Shown here piece by piece: positions 56,164 to 64,000 of a stretch of DNA of 64,000 nt. The notes beneath the pieces were generated by a model. It made no database searches, was not told the origin of the DNA, and worked only from the letters and a program-made list of their open reading frames with translations. How positions within the stretch are numbered: position 1 is the first letter of the stretch; the number at the start of each line of letters is the position of its first letter. Source of the stretch: Flaveria trinervia (Eukaryota > Streptophyta > Magnoliopsida > Asterales > Asteraceae); contig CM046442.1 of NCBI GenBank assembly GCA_025506515.1, forward strand, positions 12,863,406-12,927,405, written 5' to 3'. The translations under genes were made by a program, and so were the position numbers.

Positions 56164-56815
56164 TAGGGCTGTAAACGAGTCGAGTCGAGCCGAGCAAGGA
56201 TGGGCTCAAGCTCGAGCTCGAAGCTTATCGAGCCGAGCCGAGCTAGCTCGAAAATTTTAACGAGCTCAAAACACTGGCTCGAGTTCAACTCGTGAAAAGC
56301 TCGAGCCGGCTCGAATTTATTTTTTTTATTTTTCACATTAATTTATATGAAAACACAAAAAATATATATTAGGGTTTTTACATTTTGTTGGATACTCCGT
56401 ACTTATAAGAACAAATATCATTATTTTGAATATAAACAATTTACTATCAAGTTATATATTTTTTAAACAAAATACTTAATGTTTCTAAAAAAATCCATTT
56501 TTATTTTTAAGAAAACATTTTTAAAATTCTAATATAAAAATAATAATCGTAATAATAGTAGTAGTAGTAAATAATAACAATTATACTATATAAATAGATA
56601 TATATACATATATTATATGCATCGAGTCACGAGCCGAGGCAACGAACCAAGCAACGAACCGAGCTAACCCTGGCTCCAGTTCGGCTCGCTTAGAATTCAA
56701 GTCGAGCCGAGCTGGCTCGTTTAGATTCGAGCTTTTTGCGAGCCGAGCTTTTTTCAAGTTTTATTCGAGCGAACTTCGAGTAAGCTTCGAGCCATAAACT
56801 TTTTGTACAACCCTA
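56164..56815. mobile_element. hAT-like non-autonomous DNA transposon
   Basis: Terminal inverted repeats TAGGGCTGTA and TACAACCCTA (one mismatch) are flanked by an 8-bp duplication ATTATCAC at 56156-56163 and 56816-56823. An 8-bp TSD is the hAT signature. The subterminal 140-200 bases at each end are rich in GAGCCGAGC/GCTCGGCTC words in inverse orientation. The centre (56320-56610) is AT-rich and non-coding. No transposase is present. The empty site is seen in repeat copies 1 and 3. Confidence 0.83.
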
Positions 56816-57180
56816 ATTATCACCAGGAAAAAAATATGTCACATGTGTAGGAAATGTTTTTTCATCACACCCCTAAACATATGTAATGGTCAAGTGGGTG
56901 AAACGTTGGTATAAATTATATTTTTAATATCTTTTATTTATTTTTTAACAATCAAAATACGTTAATTTTAAATATTATTTATTTTTAAACACTATATTTA
57001 GACAATACATAAATGCTGATAGTGGCAAATCATTCATCTTTTGTTCTCTAAGACTTTAAATTCAAATATCAAATAAAATAAAATTTAAAGGCACCCAATT
57101 AAGTTAAGTTAAGGTTCTACTAAATTAATGCATCTATTCTTACACTACCCCATATTTGAAAAAAGAGAAAGAAAACACTC
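56816..57180. repeat. Diverged repeat unit, copy 2 (right of hAT-like element)
   Basis: Contains ATATGTCACATGTGTAGG, GTGGGTGAAACGTTGGTAT, and the uninterrupted equivalent of the Helitron target (CATAAATGCTGATAGTGGC). Confidence 0.7.
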
Positions 57181-57301
57181 AATCATATCATTTTATGGTA
57201 AAATGATTTTGATAACCTTGTTAGAATGAAATGTGGAGAGATCGATATATATATAGATGGATAGATAGAGATAGATACATAGATAGATTGATTGATAGAT
57301 A

Positions 57302-57548
57302 GAACTAATGATTTTTAGTTTAATTTGTTAAAGTAAGTTACAAATGACATGTAAATAAAATAGAGGTCATGGGTTTAAGTTTTACTTTGAGCAAAAATGC
57401 TTAGAATTGAGTCAAAGGGGTTTTTTTAGCAATGAGTTTCCTCCTGTGGGGGTTGGGGTGCGGTTCCCGCTAGAAAACGAATAGATGGACCCGATTAAAA
57501 CAGCACCTATCATTTGAAGCTGAATCGTACATCTACGGTTAAAAAAAA
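57302..57548 (+). mobile_element. Candidate tRNA-derived SINE
   Basis: A 247-base insertion flanked by GATAGATA at 57294-57301 and 57549-57556. It ends in eight A residues. A box A-like segment lies near 57316-57330 (TAGTTTAATTTGTTAA) and a box B-like segment near 57367-57385 (TCATGGGTTTAAGTTTTAC). The insertion lies in a GATA microsatellite, so the duplication could be chance. No coding potential. Confidence 0.5.
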
Positions 57549-57591
57549 GATAGATAAATAGAGAGAGAGAGAGAGAGAGAGTGGTGAAAAC

Positions 57592-57726
57592 AGATTAACT
57601 AATCTCAGCCTAATATGTTAAAGCAAAACTTATTTGTGGCCAATTTATTATTATGGGAAAAAAATGTCACGTGCGTAGGAGTGTTTCTTCATGACATCCT
57701 TTAAGGATTCAAGTGAGTGAAACCTT
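57592..57726. repeat. Diverged repeat unit, copy 3 (first part)
   Basis: ACTAATCTCAGCCTAATATG...GTCACGTGCGTAGGAG...GTGAGTGAAACC, collinear with copies 1 and 2. It is separated from its continuation by the TA array. Confidence 0.7.
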
Positions 57727-57727
57727 G

Positions 57728-57764
<37 letters not shown>

Positions 57765-58248
57765 ACGTATTATATATATATACGTATATATATATATAAC
57801 GTATATATATATATATATACGTATATATATATATACGTATATATATATATATACGTATATATATATACGTATATATATATATATATATATACTATATATA
57901 TATACGTATATATATATATATACGTATATATATATATATATATATATACGTATATTATATATATATACGTATATATATATATATACGTATATATATATAC
58001 GTTATATATATATATACGTATATATATATATATACGTATATATATATATATGTATATATATACGTATATATATATATATATATATGTATACATATATATA
58101 TATATACATATATATATAACATATATATATATATACTATATATACGTATATATATATACATATATATATGTATACATATATATACGTATATATATATATA
58201 TATATACATATATATACGTATACATATATATACGTATACATATATAAC

Positions 58249-58293
<45 letters not shown>

Positions 58294-58430
58294 TACATAT
58301 ATATATATATAATATATATATATACATATATATCTATATACATATTATCTATATACATATATATATATACATATATATATACATACATATATATATATAT
58401 ATACATATATACATATATATATATATATTA
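57727..58430. repeat. About 700-bp TA microsatellite with TACGTA and TACATA variants
   Basis: Alternating TA interrupted by TACGTA from about 57763 to 58050. Mixed TACGTA, TGTATACA and TACATA follow to 58250, then TACATA to 58430. Open frames of Tyr/Ile on both strands are artefacts. Confidence 0.9.
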
Positions 58431-58440
58431 ATTAATAAAA

Positions 58441-58600
58441 GTGCTTAAAATAAATATTAGTTATAATTAATATATTTTAACTACTAAAATTAAATAAGAA
58501 ACGTATTAAAAATATTATATATATAATATTTTTAATACATTTCTTATTTAATTTTATTAATTAAAATATATTAATTATAACTAATATTTATTTTAAGCAC
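58441..58600. repeat. 160-bp near-perfect palindrome
   Basis: Two 80-base arms with no spacer, centred between 58520 and 58521; I count three mismatched pairs. The right arm is the native continuation of repeat copy 3, and the left arm is its inverted copy. Confidence 0.88.
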
Positions 58601-59410
58601 CTTATTTAAGCAAAACATAAATACTAATAATGGTAAATCACTCACTTTTTCTTTTCTAAGACTAAATTCAAATTTTAAATAAAATAAAATTTTATGTATA
58701 CCATTCTACAACAACTGGAAAAACACGAACAATGTGTAAACCTCTTAGTCACGAACACGTTCCACCCTATGGAGACCATGCTTATGGCCTGCTCAAGGAA
58801 CAATAACACATTGTTTCATGAGCGTGGCGTGGGTGTGATATGGCAATGCCCTCGGTCATTCTTATGTGTTTGTTGCATTAAGTTAATTGGCTAATGAATT
58901 AGACAAAAGGGAGACAAAGTGTGTGTGTGATGAACTAACAATGTGTTTAATCTTATCAAGATTGTGTTTGAAGAGTAGTATATTTTATATATTTTTAAAA
59001 TAATACTTTTTTATATGTGTACAAGTATTTAATCATGTAGTTTTACCAAATTGCCTTGCAAAAAATTATATAGTTCATGAAATATTGTTTGCTAATATAA
59101 AAGATATTATTTGGTAAATACAATCACAGAATGATGAAATATTAGATTGCTAATTTGTTTTTAATAAGAATATCTATTAATATTTAAGCATCATAATTGT
59201 ATTTATATTTTGACTTTTTTATTTTAAATTGTTTCCTTCAAATATATCTCTTTTTTCTCCTATCATAATCATAAATTATTCTAAAAATTTAAACTAAATT
59301 CCAGCAATTTTCATTATTTTGATTGTCAGCTTCTTCAAAGAAAAAGTAATCAAAATAAAACCACTCAAATCAGTAAGTTATGTGTATTACAACTAAAATT
59401 AACCAAATAA
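58601..59410. other. End of repeat copy 3 and non-coding flank
   Basis: 58601-58690 completes copy 3 (AAATACTAATAATGGTAAATCACTC). After it, no repeat or coding signal is recognised. The 66-residue frame at 58694-58894 shows no domain. Confidence 0.5.
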
Positions 59411-59417
59411 TGAGATC

Positions 59418-59418
59418 T

Positions 59419-59460
<42 letters not shown>

Positions 59461-59474
59461 ATATATACTTGAAC
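59418..59474. repeat. TA microsatellite at the truncation point of element F
   Basis: CATACATATATATA...ATATATACTT directly abuts the RT coding sequence of F, with no LTR or TSD visible. Confidence 0.88.
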
Positions 59475-60279
59475 TAGCATTAAGTCATTTCCCTGTCTTT
59501 TGATAAAGAGAGTTCCATCTATAGTACCCCTACTATATCCATGTTTGCAAAGATACTGAGATAGAGTCTCATACCAATTCCTAGGTGCTTGATGCAGCCC
59601 ATAAAGAGCTTTGTCAAGCTTCCAGACATAATCAGGATGATCAGGATCTACAAAACTAGGAGGTTGTTTGACATACATCTCTTCATCAATCACTCCATAA
59701 AGAAAAGCACACTTGACATCAAGTTGATAGACCTTAAAGTTCTTGGATGCAGCAAATGCCAAGAATATCATAATAGCTTCCAGTTTTGCTACAGGAGCAA
59801 ATACATCAGTGTAGTCAATCCCTTCTTCTTATGTGTATCCTTGAACAACTAATCTAGCTTTATTTTGATAACAATGCCTCTATCATCCTTTTTGTTCCTA
59901 AACACCCATTTGGTTCCAATAGTAGTCTTCCCATGAGGAAGAGGACAAAGGTTCCAAACTTTTTGTCTTTTGAATTGAAGCAACTCCGGTTGCATAACTA
60001 TAACCCAACTTCCATCCTTCAAAGCCTCATCAATTTCTTTGGCTCTATCTACGATAAGAAATAAGAGTGAAGACAAACAATTGCTTCATGGGTTTGTCCT
60101 CTTGTTCTTACCCCTGTGTCAACATCTCCAATGACGTTTATTATGGGGTAAGACTTGTGGATCCTTAGCTGAGGGATCACAGCAAGTTGCTGGGAGAGAT
60201 TTAAATTAGAGAAATTTAGATATGGCATGGATGTTTCTCCCACTACATCAGCACACTTATCAAGAGAGACTTGATCCAA
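59475..60279 (-). pseudogene. pol: Reverse transcriptase of F, truncated before the YVDD motif
   Basis: The linker and RT start at 60049-60279 and 59849-60076 (EALKDGSWVIVMQPELLQF, GTKWVFRNKKDDRG). The frame continues at 59475-59771 through VYQLDVKCAFLYG and GLHQAPRNWYETLS to LVQVY, where the catalytic YVDD should follow; instead TA repeat begins. A frameshift and a stop separate the first two segments. It cannot encode an active RT. Confidence 0.9.
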
Positions 60280-60396
60280 TGAGTGTGTGACATCATTGAT
60301 GTTGTCATCTATAGAGTGGTTATCAGTATCAAGAAATTCCTGATCACTATCACCACCTCCATTATTTTCTTCTACATTTGAAGTATCTTTTTCTGG

Positions 60397-60927
60397 TTAT
60401 GGAGCCTCTGAGCTGGAATTTGAAGGCATCCCAGATGTATCAGCTGAGTTTGTCATTATGGTGCTCATAAAAACTTCATTTATAGAAGTAGTTATAATTG
60501 GAGCTGAAGATGTGTTACATGAAGGTCTTCTTTGCTCAAATCTTGGGTCAGGATCAACTGTTGATAAGATATCTGCAAATCCTAAAACAGTCTCACAAGA
60601 TTTGTTAAAACAGCTGGTAACTAAATCAAGATCAAATAGCCAATCAGGACTAGAACTAGCTACACAGGGTGTGTGTTCATTGAAAGTCACATCGGCTAAC
60701 TCCTCAACAATTCTAGTTCTAAGATTGTATCCAATAAAGTGTCCATCATTTGATTTCTCAGCAAATTTGGCAATTTGATCTTTGGTATTCAAGATGGTGC
60801 AAGGACATCCAATGACCTGAGAAAATCAATGAAAGGTTTTCTCTTGTGCCAAAGTTCATAAGGAGTCTTGCCATGGTCTTAACCACTAAAACTTTATTCT
60901 ACACGTAGCAGGCGGTGTTGAATGCCT
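60397..60927 (-). pseudogene. pol: Integrase C-terminus and linker of F
   Basis: Starts in the integrase tail (NTKDQIAKFAEKSNDGHFIGYN) and passes into a Ser/Thr-rich linker (60397-60700). The segment 60793-60927 is shifted, with readable TPYELWHKRKPF-like and CPCTILN-like words. Confidence 0.78.
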
Positions 60928-61679
60928 CTACCCAGAAGGTGATGGCAGCTTAGAGTCAGGCAACATGGTTCTTGCAGCTTCAATCAGTATCTTGTTTCTC
61001 CTCTTAGCAACACCATTTTGGTGAGGAGTCCTGGGAGCACTGTATTGTCTTGTAATACCCTTTTCATCATAAAATGCATCAAGGATTTGGTTCTTGAATT
61101 CAGTTCCTTGATTACATCTTATGGTTTTGACCTTGTGATCAGATTGATTCTCAATCTTTAGGATGAAATTCTTCAAAATCTCAGAGTCTCATCCTTAGTT
61201 CTAAGAAAGAAAACCCAAGTGAATCTTGTAAAGTCATCTGTGATCACTAAACAATAAGAGGTCCTTCCTAAACTCATTACACTACTGGCGCTAAAGAGAT
61301 CCATATGTAACAAGTATAGGGGTGTAGTGATGGAGTTTCTTTCCTTAGGCTTATGAGATACCTTATGTTGCTTCCTTTTCAGGCATGCAACACAATGATC
61401 ATCACTTGTAAACTCTTTCTTTGGCATTCCAGTTACCAAATCAGTTTTAATCAGTTTATTCATGTTTTTAAAGTTTACATGGCACATTATTTTATGCCAT
61501 AGGAAAGACTCATCACTATTGGCTTTAGATAGAAAGCACGAAACTTCTCTAAAGGGAGATGTTTCTTGCAAGTCCACCTTGTACATGTTCCCTTTCCTGG
61601 GGGCTCTAAGCAGAATATGCTCATGAGGAATTACCACCCCGGGCTTGAGAACAATGCACTCATGCTCAATAAAGAGCAT
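60928..61679 (-). pseudogene. pol: Integrase of F with altered DDE residues
   Basis: The segment 61173-61679 has the zinc domain (WHKIMCHVNF...CVACLKRKQ) and LLHMDLFSA with the first Asp. In 60928-61176 the second Asp position reads RCNQGTEF (Asn), and the Glu position reads GVAKRRNKILIEAAR (Lys). Two of three catalytic residues are thus replaced. The frames overlap with a shift near 61175. Confidence 0.9.
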
Positions 61680-61689
61680 GTTATGACTC

Positions 61690-61936
61690 TGATCACAAAA
61701 TTAGGATACACTCAGAAGATTGTACCCAAGGTCCTTGACAAAGTTACCTTTTCAATGCTGAGATTACTATTTATGACCTTAACCCTTCCAGAAATGTAAC
61801 CACCTTCATCTCCTCCAAAAGCAACTGGCCCTCCATCATTCCTTTCAAAGTTCTAGAGTAGTGACCTATTGCCTGTCATGTGCCTGGAACAACCACTGTC
61901 AATGATCCAGACATTCTTGTTTGTCTTGAGCTGTCC
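61690..61936 (-). pseudogene. pol: Aspartic protease of F
   Basis: Not a long frame, but DSGCSRHMTGNRSLL is clear on the minus strand (Asp codon at 61898-61900). It is followed by a TAG, then AFGGDEGGYISG. The downstream block corresponding to LLSVSQ is degraded. Confidence 0.8.
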
Positions 61937-62084
61937 CTACACAAAGAAAATGATTAGTTACATTTGGAAACACATGCCTTACTTTTCTTGGGCTCACTAA
62001 GAGAAACAAAAGGTAATGCAACAGTAATAGATCCTATAGTTGTGCTATGAGAATCTTGAGCTATTATAGATGTAGAACATCTAG

Positions 62085-63040
62085 TCACTTGGTCTTTCTT
62101 TGACTTCCACACCACCTTGGAAGTTTGGACTTGACCTTCAACACTTTGGAAGCTTTTAAGACTTCAGAAGTTTTGATAACTGGACCTTCGGAAGATTCTG
62201 CAAACAGTGTAGCAGACTTCAGTGCTTCGGAAGCATTCCTTCCTTCTGAGACCAAATTTTCTTTCGAAGGCAATTTTCCACTTGCCTTCTTCTTAGTTTT
62301 GGAGCTTTCGAAAGAAACAAATTTTCCTTCCAAAGCTTGAATCTTCTTGAAACTCTTGGAAGTCTTTGTCTTGGTCATGTGAAAAGTACCTTAGGATTGT
62401 ATGGTCAATCCTTAGCAAGATGAGCAGTACTTTCACACATGACACACTCCATTTTCTTCTTCCCAAGAGCCTTTTGCTGAGAACAAGACTGACTCTGATC
62501 ACATCCCTTCTCCACCTTCATCTTTGCTGAGATAGTCCTTTTGGGCTGAGGATTGTTCTTGGAGTTGGATGGTCTAGATTGTGTAGTAGTGGTACACAAC
62601 AGATCAACCTTCTTCTTGGTGCTGAGATGATTTGAACATGAATCAGAACTCTTGACAGCCGAGTTTAGGTTGATGTCTTCAGTCTTCACTACTTCAAACC
62701 CTGTAGAGATTAAAACTTGTTTCTGCTTAGAGTCGAAAGTAGCCTTGATCTCTTGAGCCTTCCTAGCTTTTCTTTTGCTCTTTCTGATCAAGTTCTTTCT
62801 CATTGACTTGGTCATCATAGTCTTCTTCTTCTCCTCAGAAGGATAGTGGCCCTTCTTAGAATCCTCATCTTCACTCTTCTCAGAGGAATTCTTCACTATC
62901 ACTTCATCCTCTTCACTTAAAGGGTCTATAAGAGGAAGCTCATCTTCACAAGTTTCACACCTGGGTGATCTTACAGACAAGATTATGTGTGGAGGAGCTA
63001 TCTCATTAGATCTTAGTCCCTGCTTGTTTTGATACAACAC
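62085..63040 (-). pseudogene. Gag-protease spacer of F with second CCHC cut by TGA
   Basis: Lys/Ser/Glu-rich spacer. The second zinc motif CVMCESTAHLAKD (about 62405-62450) ends at a TGA standing exactly where its fourth Cys codon is expected. Coding-like sequence continues in the same frame after it. The 62085-62378 segment is Lys/Ser-rich (KKKASGKLPSKENLVSEG). The acidic stretch DPLSEEDEVIVKNSSEKSED is near 62890. Confidence 0.75.
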
Positions 63041-64000
63041 TTTGTTGTGCAGGGATAAGGTATCATGTTCTTGAAGGTCTTTTCTTCAAGAACACACTTT
63101 TCTGCCCTGGCTTTGCTGATCACAAGCTCAGCCTGGCACTCATTTAGTTTAGTTATGAGATTCTTGATCTGAGTCTTAAAATTTGTGTGCTTATATTTTA
63201 GAAATGAAATAGTTTTCTCTAAATCCTCTATCTTTAGTTTATAATCATTTTCAGACTTTCTAAAATCAGCTTTTAGGATGTTTAAGGAGTCAAGATCAGA
63301 TCTCATTTCTAAGTTGTAGGACATGTATCTATTAACTTTAGCAATGCATTCAGGGGTGCAGAGATGTTCCAATACCTTGGCTTCATCATGAGTTTCCATC
63401 AATGATTGGTTTAGAGAAGTATCTTCCACCCGAAAGCTCCAGTCCAAGCCTCCTTCTTCAACAGTAATAGCAGCTTGCTGCTTTGGCTTCTCATTCTCGG
63501 TAGCCTTGTTAGTGTAGTTTGGTCTAGATTGTGCTTGGCCACCATTTGTTCTTGGTGTCTTATACTCCCTGGCAAAGTGGCCCATCAAGTTACAGTTGTA
63601 ACACTTGACTTTGCTTTTGTCCAGTCCAAACTTTCCACTGGTTGTATTACTGGGGAACTTCCTTCTGGTCCGCTTGTAGAACTTCTTGGCTCTATGAGTA
63701 AGAAGAGCCATCTGCTGGACTATTTTCATGTACTCCAGATCATCTGGATGGATACAGTCCAGGTCTTCAAGGGTGAAAAGATAGCTGCCACAACTTTCAT
63801 CAGATGACACGAAGGCTTGAGAAGAACTTGTCTCTTGGAATGGGCTTCCTTGAGTGTAGTTCTCCCTTGGTGTCTCAGGAAAGGTGATGAAAGGAACCTT
63901 TTATGAGTTGTCAGGGTTATAAGATGCTATTGGGGTTCTATGCTATCTCTTGCAACTACATGAAGGGCTGAACCCATTTGATTGTTGGAGCATGTTCATC
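63013..64000 (-). pseudogene. gag: Gag C-terminal half of F
   Basis: The frame 63013-63810 contains LEDLDCIHPDDLEYMKIVQQ and a knuckle CYNCNLMGHFAREY in which Tyr replaces the last Cys. A CTPECIAKVNRY motif follows, then a long coiled coil (63050-63290). The upstream gag (UBN2-like) lies beyond the window. The part 63811-64000 is Ser/Asn-rich linker. Confidence 0.85.

Larger units (their letters stand above)
59475..64000 (-). mobile_element. Truncated Ty1/copia element F (minus strand), runs off the window
   Basis: In minus sense it reads gag (from beyond 64000), spacer, PR, IN, RT, and stops within RT at a TA microsatellite. RNase H, 3' region and 3' LTR are absent. The 5' LTR lies outside the window. 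Gag and pol are broken, and two of three integrase catalytic residues are changed. Confidence 0.9.

Noticed and set aside
57770..58431. Open frames of 60-134 residues on both strands
   Set aside because: Same reason: TA array without stops, on both strands at once.
58694..58894. Small host gene fragment
   Set aside because: The 66-residue frame has no recognisable similarity and no supporting structure.

Overview
The window looks like intergenic DNA from a large, repeat-rich plant genome. It holds plant-type Ty1/copia and Ty3/gypsy LTR retrotransposons with tRNA-Met-type primer-binding sites, a Helitron, a hAT-like non-autonomous element, a SINE-like element and long TA microsatellites. I found no intact host gene, rRNA, tRNA or CRISPR array. 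A eudicot is likely. Asteraceae is a weak guess, based only on remembered similarity of the accessory ORF described below.

Layout. (1) 1-1025 and 14411 to about 22290: a minus-strand copia element (B), split by a complete 13.4-kb plus-strand copia element (A, 1026-14405, TSD ACTAT). (2) About 22290-31165: a rearranged gag-only gypsy-like element (C) arranged truncated LTR, gag, full LTR, partial leader and gag. (3) 31171-53897: a plus-strand Ty3/gypsy element (D, TSD TAAAC). Its 3' LTR is split by a minus-strand copia element (E, 40027-51985, TSD CTCAT). (4) 53903-58690: three diverged copies of a non-coding unit. They carry a Helitron (54149-55284), a hAT-like element (56164-56815), a SINE-like element (57302-57548), two long TA arrays and a 160-bp near-perfect palindrome. 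(5) 59475-64000: the 5' part of a fourth copia element (F, minus strand), cut inside the reverse transcriptase at a TA microsatellite.

All gag/pol frames are decayed by stops, frameshifts or deletions, so the copies are probably immobile. The copia elements share the order gag (UBN2-like, CCHC knuckle, coiled coil), a second CCHC region, PR, IN, RT, RH. D has the gypsy order PR, RT, RH, IN, chromodomain-like tail.

The most interesting signal is in A and E. Both carry a large accessory ORF (ORF3) between pol and the 3' LTR. In both, ORF3 is preceded by an LTR-like promoter module: an array of the same short palindromic motif found in that element's own LTR, plus a TATA box. The motif differs between the two elements but the design is the same. 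A's ORF3 also contains a GT-AG intron candidate that splices in frame. Arrays of short inverted repeats recur in the LTRs of A, B and E, and in C as tandem TTCG-loop hairpins. An identical 17-mer occurs in a copia LTR (A) and a gypsy LTR (C).
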